A stretch of DNA of 30,355 nucleotides from SZUA-254 sp964596065. GTDB taxonomy: Bacteria > Bacteroidota > Ignavibacteria > UBA10030 > SZUA-254. Where the stretch lies: positions 1 to 30,355 of the forward strand of contig CAZQSM010000023.1 of NCBI GenBank assembly GCA_964596065.1, read 5' to 3'. A program made the position numbers and the translations under genes. This document shows positions 24,577 to 30,355 of the stretch, one piece after another. Position 1 is the first letter of the stretch. Each line of letters starts with the position of its first letter. The notes below the pieces were generated by a model, which was not told the origin of the DNA, did no database searches, and was given only the letters and a program-made list of their open reading frames with translations.

Positions 24577-25446
24577 ATGAAAAAATCTTCCCACCAGGTC
24601 TTCGGCCTGTTCCTCGGGTTCATCGCGCTTTCGGCGGTGATCGCGCTGGGCCTCCACGGCGTCTCCTACTACCTCACCCCGCTCGAACTGAGGCCCTTCC
24701 GGCACGACTACGCGGCAATGAAGCCGTCGGGTCCCTATTCCATGGGGCTCGGCATCTTCGGCAGCCTGATGATCGTCGTCGGGGTTTCCTCCTATATGAC
24801 CCGCAAGCGGGTCAGGCGGCTCTCGGCCCTCGGGCACCTCTCCGGATGGCTCAACTTCCACATCCTCCTCTGCCTGCTCGGCCCGATACTCATCGTCTAC
24901 CACACGACGTTCAAGGCGGGCGGGATCGCGGCCATCTCCCTCTGGACGATGATCGCCATCGTTTCCTCCGGCATCCTCGGCCGCTACCTCTACGCCCAGA
25001 TCCCGCGCAACCTCGAGGGGCTCGCCCTCTCCGACCGGGAAATCGATGAAGAGATCCGCGCGCTTTCGGACGAACTCGGGAGCACGCCCGCGGGGCAGGG
25101 GATCGTCGGCATCATGGACGGCGGATACGGCTCGGTCCGCAGGCCGGAGACGATCTCCGAGACCGTCCGGGCGTTCCGGCACCTCGCGGCGGTTTCCCGC
25201 GAGATCCGCCGCCGGATCGATTCCGCGCTGGAGATGAGCCACCTCGACCGCGCCACCGAGGCCCGGCTCCGCGGCTTCGCGGGCTCCCGCGAGTCGCTCA
25301 TCCGGAAGTCGTTGATCGTCGCGCAGGCCGGACGGATGTTCCATTACTGGCACGTCATCCACCTCCCCTTTTCAATCATCATGTTCCTCACCCTCGCGCT
25401 GCACGTGACGGTCGTCGTGCTGCTCGGCTACACCTGGATATTCTGA
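24577..25446 (+). CDS. Five-helix di-haem cytochrome b-like membrane protein
   Basis: A 289-residue integral membrane protein. Five hydrophobic helices lie at about 8-34, 55-75, 88-110, 114-141 and 256-288. A soluble insert of about 110 residues (143-253) separates helices 4 and 5. His95 and His109 in helix 3, and His262 and His276 in helix 5, form two HX13H pairs. This is the spacing of bis-His b haems in bc-type cytochrome b, so two haems stacked across the membrane are likely. Family knowledge suggests quinol oxidation or quinone reduction with electrons crossing the membrane. It heads the operon and is followed 6 bases later by a 20-haem cytochrome c, its probable partner. It resembles ferric-reductase/cytochrome b561-like proteins in topology, but I cannot assign a named family. 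It is preceded by a promoter and a palindrome. Confidence 0.85.
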   Translation: MKKSSHQVFGLFLGFIALSAVIALGLHGVSYYLTPLELRPFRHDYAAMKPSGPYSMGLGIFGSLMIVVGVSSYMTRKRVRRLSALGHLSGWLNFHILLCLLGPILIVYHTTFKAGGIAAISLWTMIAIVSSGILGRYLYAQIPRNLEGLALSDREIDEEIRALSDELGSTPAGQGIVGIMDGGYGSVRRPETISETVRAFRHLAAVSREIRRRIDSALEMSHLDRATEARLRGFAGSRESLIRKSLIVAQAGRMFHYWHVIHLPFSIIMFLTLALHVTVVVLLGYTWIF

Positions 25447-25452
25447 GACGGC

Positions 25453-27138
25453 ATGCCCGGACCACGCAGGATACCGCCCCGGGCCCTCCGGACACTCGTG
25501 GTCCTCTGGCTCGCCGCCGTCTTCCCGGCGTCCGCCCAGTTTTCCCCCGGCCCGCTCTCCTCGGCCCACCGCGCCCTCGAGGGGACGACGAACTGCACAA
25601 AGTGCCACGAGGTCGGGAAGGAGATCGCGGGGTCGAAGTGCCTCGGCTGCCACGCGGAAATCGGGGCGGCGCTGGAGCGGAATACGGGGTACCACGCGCT
25701 GTCGGCGGGACGGCTGGAATGCGTGTCGTGCCACAAGGAACACCTGGGCGCGGACGCGAAGACCTACCTGTTCGACCCTGAGACGTTCGACCACGACCTC
25801 ACCGGTTTCACGCTCACCGGCAGGCACGACCGGATCGCCTGCGCGGGTTGCCATAAGCCCGCGTTCATCAGGGAGGCCCTCGTGCAGAAGCGGCTGGAAC
25901 GACACCCGCGGCAGACGTATCTCGGCCTCCGATCCGGGTGCGCAGAGTGCCACTCCGACGTCCACCGGGGAAAGTTCGGCCCCGATTGCTCCACCTGCCA
26001 CCGTTCGTCGGGATGGCGCGACGTCGGATCGTTCGATCACGGGGCGACAAATTTTCCACTCGTCGGGAAGCACGCGCCCGTCGCGTGCGCGAAGTGCCAT
26101 CCGGGCGCGGCGCCGGGCGCCGCCGCCGGGGGTGCCGGGGCGGGGAGGTTTGGCACGCTCCCGGCCGAATCATACGCCGACTGCGCGCCGTGCCACGCAT
26201 CGCCCCACGGGAGCGGCGTCGTGAGCGGCGCCTGCTCGGGCTGTCATACCGCCGAAGGCTGGGGAACGGCGATGCGGAAACCGTTCGACCACGCACGGAC
26301 CCGCTTTCCGCTCGAAGGCGGCCACGCGAGGGTGGAATGTCCGGCGTGCCATGCCGCCGGGAAGGACCGGTCGTTCGAACGCGTGTTCCGCCGCCCGTTC
26401 GGGGACTGCACCGATTGCCACGCCGACCGGCACGATGGCGCCTTCGCCGCGTCGTACGACAACGACTGCGCGCGATGCCACACCGTCCGGGGATTCTCAC
26501 CCTCCACGTTCACCCTGGCCCGTCACCAGCAGGGTGCCTGGCCGCTGACCGGGGCGCACATCGCCACGCCCTGCGTCGATTGCCACCGCCCGGGCGCGCC
26601 CGGGACGCGCTGGAATTTCGCGTTGGAGAACGCGCGTTGTGAAACCTGCCACGAGGATGCCCACGAGGGCCAATTCGCGGCCGCCGCGGGCGCGGGCGGG
26701 TGCGCTTCGTGCCACACGACGACCGGATGGGAGGGGAGGGACTTCGCGCACGAACGGCTCACGTCGTTCCCGCTGGAGGGGAAACACGCCCCGCTCCGGT
26801 GCGGCGCCTGCCACAAGGAGCTGTCGGACCGGCGTTCCGGGAAGATGAAGTTCGCGAAGCTTGAACGGGCGTGCGAGAGCTGCCACCGGGACCCCCACCG
26901 GGCGCAGTTCGCCTCCGGCGGTAAAACGGATTGCGCCCGCTGCCACGCGGCGGGCGGATGGGCGCTCCCGGCGTTCAACCACGAGACGGGGAGCTCGTTT
27001 TCACTGAGCGGCGCGCACGCCCGGGTCGCCTGCGCGGAGTGCCACCGCAGGGAGGGGCCCGACACGGCCGCCTTCACGAGGTACAGGCCGCTCGCGTCCG
27101 ATTGTGAATCGTGTCACCAATCGAAAGGCCGGCTATGA
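25453..27138 (+). CDS. Secreted 20-haem c-type cytochrome
   Basis: A 561-residue protein with a signal peptide (TLVVLWLAAVFPASA, cleavage near 28) and 20 CXXCH haem-c motifs, about one per 28 residues. Every motif is the standard five-residue form. Six copies of a module, roughly F-x-H-x(2)-T-x-F-x-L-x-G-x-H-x(4)-C-x(2)-CH, recur through the chain. Examples are FDHDLTGFTLTGRHDRIACA near 116 and FDHGATNFPLVGKHAPVACA near 195. The conserved extra His residues are natural distal haem ligands, so most haems should be bis-His and low potential. It is expected to be periplasmic, with no lipobox or membrane anchor. An Ala/Gly-rich insert (about 217-233) is the only clearly non-haem stretch. Its stop overlaps the next cytochrome start by 4 bases (ATGA). 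The family is cytochrome c3-like/multihaem; the exact subfamily is not recognised. Confidence 0.95.
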   Translation: MPGPRRIPPRALRTLVVLWLAAVFPASAQFSPGPLSSAHRALEGTTNCTKCHEVGKEIAGSKCLGCHAEIGAALERNTGYHALSAGRLECVSCHKEHLGADAKTYLFDPETFDHDLTGFTLTGRHDRIACAGCHKPAFIREALVQKRLERHPRQTYLGLRSGCAECHSDVHRGKFGPDCSTCHRSSGWRDVGSFDHGATNFPLVGKHAPVACAKCHPGAAPGAAAGGAGAGRFGTLPAESYADCAPCHASPHGSGVVSGACSGCHTAEGWGTAMRKPFDHARTRFPLEGGHARVECPACHAAGKDRSFERVFRRPFGDCTDCHADRHDGAFAASYDNDCARCHTVRGFSPSTFTLARHQQGAWPLTGAHIATPCVDCHRPGAPGTRWNFALENARCETCHEDAHEGQFAAAAGAGGCASCHTTTGWEGRDFAHERLTSFPLEGKHAPLRCGACHKELSDRRSGKMKFAKLERACESCHRDPHRAQFASGGKTDCARCHAAGGWALPAFNHETGSSFSLSGAHARVACAECHRREGPDTAAFTRYRPLASDCESCHQSKGRL

Positions 27139-28358
27139 AAGCTCTGTTCCTCACCGCGCTGTTGCTGGTCGCGGCGTCCGGGTTCGCGCAGCAGTCCCCG
27201 CACGGCCGGATCGCGTACGCGTGCCTCGATTGCCACACCACGACCTCGTGGGCGATGCGCCCCGACGCGGGATTCCGGCACGAGGCGACGGGATTTTCGC
27301 TGGCCGGGCAGCACCGCTACCTGGAATGCGCCTCCTGCCACCGCGACCTGACATTCACGGGGGCGAAACGGGATTGTCTCTCGTGCCACACCGACGTGCA
27401 CAACTCCGAACTCGGCTCCGACTGTCTCCGGTGCCACGCGATGACCTCCTGGACGGTCACCGACATGCGGCAGAAGCACCAGCAGACCCGCTTCCCGCTC
27501 GCGGGCCGGCACCTGGCCGCGGATTGCGAAAGCTGCCACGGCGACGCATCGCCGCGGCGGTTCGCGTCGACCTCCCCCGAGTGTGTTTCATGCCATCGGG
27601 ACGAGTACGCCGCGACGATGGAACCGAGCCACGCGGCGCAGCGTTTCAGCGTCGACTGCGCGGCCTGCCACCGGCTCACGGCCCCGGAGTGGAAGGGGAG
27701 CTTCGACCACGCCGCGACCGCGTTCCCGCTCACCGGCGCCCACCGGGCGGTGGGGTGCGCGGAGTGCCACGCCGGCAACAGCTTCGGGAAACTTCCGACC
27801 GACTGTTTCAGCTGCCACGAACCCGACTACGCGCTCGCGGCCGCGCCGAACCACGTGACGGGCGGATTCAGCCGCGATTGTCTCTCGTGCCACACGACCG
27901 CCGGTTGGAAGCCGGCCACCTACGACCACAATCAGACCGGGTTCGCGCTCACGGGCAGGCACACGGCGACCCCGTGCGCCGATTGCCACACCGACGGGAA
28001 CTACCAGCTGACGTATACGGACTGTTACCAGTGCCACCAGGCCGAATACGCGTCGGCGATCGATCCGAATCACGTGGTCGCGAATTTCGGGCGCGACTGC
28101 ACCCCCTGCCATACCACGTCGGCCTGGACCCCGTCGACCTTCGACCACGACGGCCAATTTTTCAGGATCTACAGCGGCAAACACAGGGATCAATGGAACG
28201 CCTGCGCGGATTGTCACGACGCGCCCGCCGATTACGGCGTGTTCACCTGCATCTCCTGCCACCGCCACACCCCGGCCGAAACCGACGGTCATCACGCCGG
28301 GGTGCGGGATTACATCTACAGCCGGACGTCGTGTTACACGTGTCATCGAAACGTATGA
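27135..28358 (+). CDS. Secreted 16-haem c-type cytochrome
   Basis: A 407-residue protein. ATG 27135 overlaps the previous stop, with AAAGG 7 bases upstream. The signal peptide is MKALFLTALLLVAASGFAQ. There are 16 CXXCH motifs, about one per 25 residues. Five copies of the F/Y-x-H...L-x-G-x-H...CXXCH module are shared with the upstream cytochrome. Three copies of a second module are found only here: CH-x(2)-[DE]-Y-A-x(4)-P-x-H-x(4)-F-x(2)-D-C-x(2)-CH, for example CHEPDYALAAAPNHVTGGFS. The two proteins look like diverged products of module duplication. It is predicted to be periplasmic, or associated with the barrel encoded next, whose ATG overlaps this stop by 4 bases. Translational coupling points to fixed stoichiometry. 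Confidence 0.95.
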   Translation: MKALFLTALLLVAASGFAQQSPHGRIAYACLDCHTTTSWAMRPDAGFRHEATGFSLAGQHRYLECASCHRDLTFTGAKRDCLSCHTDVHNSELGSDCLRCHAMTSWTVTDMRQKHQQTRFPLAGRHLAADCESCHGDASPRRFASTSPECVSCHRDEYAATMEPSHAAQRFSVDCAACHRLTAPEWKGSFDHAATAFPLTGAHRAVGCAECHAGNSFGKLPTDCFSCHEPDYALAAAPNHVTGGFSRDCLSCHTTAGWKPATYDHNQTGFALTGRHTATPCADCHTDGNYQLTYTDCYQCHQAEYASAIDPNHVVANFGRDCTPCHTTSAWTPSTFDHDGQFFRIYSGKHRDQWNACADCHDAPADYGVFTCISCHRHTPAETDGHHAGVRDYIYSRTSCYTCHRNV

Positions 28359-30037
28359 CACGGAGACCGATCATCTTCGGGCTGTTCCTGCCGGCGCTGT
28401 TCCTCCTCGCCGCCGGTCCGGCGCGGGGCCAGGCCGGAGGGGAGCGGCGCGGGACCATCACCTACGTCTCGGGGGACGTGTATTACATCTCGCTCGGTTC
28501 CCCGTCGGGCATCGAAGACTCGTCCATCGTGTCGGTGGTCGACGGCGCCGACACGATTGCAACCCTTCAGGTGTTTGCCGTCAGTTCGAAGTCATCCGCG
28601 TGCAGGATCCTCTCGTCCGGCCGGGCACCGAAGCGGGGGGAGGCGGTCGTCGCGCGGGTCGCCGGGCCTCCCCCGACGCAGCGCGACGCCGGGACGGGCC
28701 TGTCGGTCGGCGGGAACGGCGCGGGCGCCGGGGAGGGTCCGGACCAAGGCGGTGCGATCCGGGGCGGCACCGCCCGCGGCGGCACCGCCCGCGGCGACAC
28801 CGACCGGAACGGCGGTACCGGCCGCGAATCCAGGCCCTTCCCGCTGGCGGTGCGGGGCAGGATCTCGGCGCAATACCAGACGTTCGATCCGGGGAATTCC
28901 ACGTCCGCCGTCACGCAGCCCTCGCTCTCGGTGAACCTCCGGGGCGCGCTGCGCGACGCTCCCCTCCGGTTCGAGATCTCGGGTGTCGCCCGCGCGTCCC
29001 GCACCGGTTCCGCCGGCCCGTTCGGAGCCGGGGGAGTCAACAGGAGCCGGGTCTACAGGCTCTCGGTCGAGTATGACGATTCGCTCAACAGGTTCGGCGC
29101 CGGGAGGCTCCTCCCCTCCGCCGGCGTCCACACCGGGTACCTCGACGGTCTCGTCGCGGCAAGGAAAATCGGCATCGTGGAAGTCGGGGTCGCGGCGGGA
29201 TTCGAGCCGGAATACCGGCGGGAAGGGATCGTGTCAGACCGGCGGAAGGCGGTGGTCTTCGTCGGCGCCTCGTCGGCCGCGCCCGACGGGTGGTCGGCGG
29301 CGGCGGCCTACGCGAAAACCTTCCTGCGGTCCTCCGCCGAACGGAGCGTCCTGAGCGGGGCGGCCACGTTCGCACCGTCGCGGGGGCTGTTCGTCACCGC
29401 GCGGTCGGAGGTCGATTTCCTCGCCGCGCGAAATTCGGCGGTGCTCCACAAACCCCGGCTGAGCTCGCTCCTCGCGCAGGTCCGGTACCGGATCTCCGAC
29501 GCGGTGAGCGCGGGCGCCGGCGTGACCGCGTGGAGGCCGGTCTATCCGCTCTCCTTCGACCTGGCGCTCCCCGATTCGTTGCGGGACGACCGTCTCTGGG
29601 TCAGCCCGTCGCTCTCGCTGCGCGTCAACGCGGGCGCCGGTGTCAGCGTCCAGGAACAATACTCCCCGCGATCCACGCCGGAGGGTTTCGGAAGGGAGTA
29701 TTCGAACGTGGCCTCCGTGGGGATGGAGGACATCCTGGGGAGCGGCGTCGCCGCTAGGGTCACGCAATCATTGAACCACTCGTCCGTCGCCGTGTCGACG
29801 GGGTACGCCATTGCCGCCAGGAGATCGGTCGGCGACGCGGTGGACGCCGGGGTGAGGTACCAGACGTACAGGAACGACTTCGGACGGAACGCGGAGATCG
29901 GGCGGAGCGGGACGTTCGGCGTTGACGTCGGCGCCGCCCTCCCGAATTCGTTGTACCTGATGCTCGGCGCGGAGATCTCCTCCGGGTCGGGTCCAGGCCA
30001 GCGGCTGTTTTCGGGCAGCCTGAGCTGGAGGTTCTGA
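28355..30037 (+). CDS. Outer-membrane beta-barrel candidate with N-terminal SH3-like domain
   Basis: A 560-residue protein starting at ATG 28355 (MTRRPIIFGLFLPALFLLAA), with a signal peptide to about 25. The frame is also open upstream across the cytochrome gene, but that part is a shadow. Residues about 33-102 (GTITYVSGDVYYISLGSPSG) resemble small SH3-like/FlgT-C-type beta domains. A Gly/Arg/Thr-rich linker (about 103-161) contains GGTARGGTARGDTDR. From about 162 the protein alternates polar and hydrophobic residues as in beta-barrels and ends SGSLSWRF, with the terminal Phe expected of BAM substrates. There are no haem motifs. Position directly after two multihaem cytochromes suggests a porin-like sleeve for electron exit, but length and visible motifs do not clearly match MtrB/PioB. 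A structural or unrelated barrel role remains possible. Confidence 0.8.
   Translation: MTRRPIIFGLFLPALFLLAAGPARGQAGGERRGTITYVSGDVYYISLGSPSGIEDSSIVSVVDGADTIATLQVFAVSSKSSACRILSSGRAPKRGEAVVARVAGPPPTQRDAGTGLSVGGNGAGAGEGPDQGGAIRGGTARGGTARGDTDRNGGTGRESRPFPLAVRGRISAQYQTFDPGNSTSAVTQPSLSVNLRGALRDAPLRFEISGVARASRTGSAGPFGAGGVNRSRVYRLSVEYDDSLNRFGAGRLLPSAGVHTGYLDGLVAARKIGIVEVGVAAGFEPEYRREGIVSDRRKAVVFVGASSAAPDGWSAAAAYAKTFLRSSAERSVLSGAATFAPSRGLFVTARSEVDFLAARNSAVLHKPRLSSLLAQVRYRISDAVSAGAGVTAWRPVYPLSFDLALPDSLRDDRLWVSPSLSLRVNAGAGVSVQEQYSPRSTPEGFGREYSNVASVGMEDILGSGVAARVTQSLNHSSVAVSTGYAIAARRSVGDAVDAGVRYQTYRNDFGRNAEIGRSGTFGVDVGAALPNSLYLMLGAEISSGSGPGQRLFSGSLSWRF
28765..28794 (+). repeat. Tandem repeat, two perfect 15-base copies
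   Basis: CGGCACCGCCCGCGG occurs twice in direct succession, followed by a degenerate third copy starting CGACACCG. The unit is in frame and encodes GGTAR in the linker of the beta-barrel protein, so copy-number change would alter linker length without a frameshift. Confidence 0.8.
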
Positions 30038-30355
30038 TGGAGTCGGTCATCACCATCGTCATCTTTTTCGTCCTGGTCGCGGTGTTCGCGGTGCCCTACT
30101 GGGTGCGCGCCGCCCGCAATCGGCGGTCGGCCCTCGAGAGCCACGGCAGGGCGGCGAGGGCGGGTCTCAACGAACCCGCCACCCTCCATCCCAGGATCGA
30201 CATCGGCACGTGCATCGGCTGCGCCAGCTGCGTGAGGGCGTGCCCCGAAGCCGTGCTGGGCATCGTCGGGGGCGTCGCCGCGGTCATCCACGGCACGCGC
30301 TGCGTGAGCCACGAGCTCTGCGTGGCCGCCTGCCCGGTGGGCGCGATCACGATGG
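30037..30355 (+). CDS. Membrane-anchored ferredoxin-type protein, probable N-terminus of an Fe-S/FAD oxidoreductase, 3'-truncated by window edge
   Basis: The gene runs off the right edge; 106 residues are visible. ATG 30037 overlaps the barrel stop by one base (TGATG). An N-terminal helix (about 4-22, VITIVIFFVLVAVFAVPYW) is followed by basic residues, so the Fe-S part should be cytoplasmic. The first cluster has four Cys (59, 62, 65, 69: CIGCASCVRACP). The second has Cys89, Cys95 and Cys99, with His92 where a Cys would normally stand (CVSHELCVAACP). This opening resembles proteins in which such a domain precedes a thioredoxin-reductase-like FAD/NAD(P)H module, but that module lies outside the window. 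If so, it would feed NAD(P)H electrons towards the cytochrome b-like protein of the same operon. Confidence 0.85.
   Translation, partial: MESVITIVIFFVLVAVFAVPYWVRAARNRRSALESHGRAARAGLNEPATLHPRIDIGTCIGCASCVRACPEAVLGIVGGVAAVIHGTRCVSHELCVAACPVGAITM

Noticed and set aside
27104..28354. Upstream extension of the barrel frame across the whole 16-haem cytochrome gene
   Set aside because: It is Arg/Pro-rich shadow sequence. The cytochrome frame has a signal peptide and 16 CXXCH motifs, and the barrel has its own ATG with a signal peptide at 28355.
25453..28358. Regular spacing of TGCCAC/TGCCAT words suggesting a DNA repeat array or CRISPR
   Set aside because: The words encode the Cys-His of CXXCH haem motifs. 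Spacing is irregular at the DNA level and the intervals are coding sequence.

Overview
The window reads as a high-GC chromosome segment from a member of the FCB group (Bacteroidota / Ignavibacteriota and related candidate phyla). The best evidence is a secreted glycosidase ending in a type IX secretion sorting domain with the NYPNPFNPATTI core. Support comes from secreted proteins with FCB-style C-termini and from promoters with TAnnTT -10 boxes. The genus cannot be fixed from sequence alone. Most genes have very GC-rich third codon positions. The left-edge kinase and a methyltransferase near 14 kb are visibly less GC-rich.

Layout. (1) 2-3944: the C-terminal part of a membrane Ser/Thr kinase with an FlgO/CsgG-like domain and TPRs, followed 7 bases later by a GAF-type sigma-54 activator. 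(2) 4089-7151, minus: a large secreted GH18-like protein with Ig-like, carbohydrate-binding-like and ASH-like modules and a T9SS tag, preceded by a 550-base intergenic region with a palindrome and an inverted repeat. (3) 7703-12035: two secreted proteins, one with acidic calcium-loop-like repeats and one PQQ-type sugar dehydrogenase. (4) 12140-14405: a nitronate-monooxygenase-like flavoprotein and a SAM methyltransferase. (5) 14402-18605, minus: a GspE/PilB ATPase and three minor-pilin-like proteins. (6) 18904-22275: a DUF1579-like secreted protein, a HerA/YjgR-type ATPase, a 70-residue protein and an NmrA-type oxidoreductase. (7) 22363-23397, minus: a fatty acid desaturase. (8) 23608-24449: an OsmC-like and a rhodanese protein. 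(9) 24577 to the right edge: a tightly packed electron-transfer operon.

The last region is the most interesting. A five-helix di-haem cytochrome b-like protein is followed, with a 6-base gap and then 4-, 4- and 1-base overlaps, by a secreted 20-CXXCH cytochrome, a secreted 16-CXXCH cytochrome, an outer-membrane beta-barrel candidate and the start of a membrane-anchored ferredoxin-type protein. I recognise the last as the N-terminus of an Fe-S/FAD pyridine-nucleotide oxidoreductase family. Together they look like a redox path from a cytoplasmic reductant or the quinone pool, through a 36-haem periplasmic relay, to the outer membrane. A 16-base perfect palindrome sits 6 bases upstream of a good promoter for this operon. 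The function is inferred from composition and gene order; the barrel does not obviously match known MtrB/PioB or Geobacter conduit barrels by eye.

No rRNA, tRNA, CRISPR array, transposase or integrase was seen.
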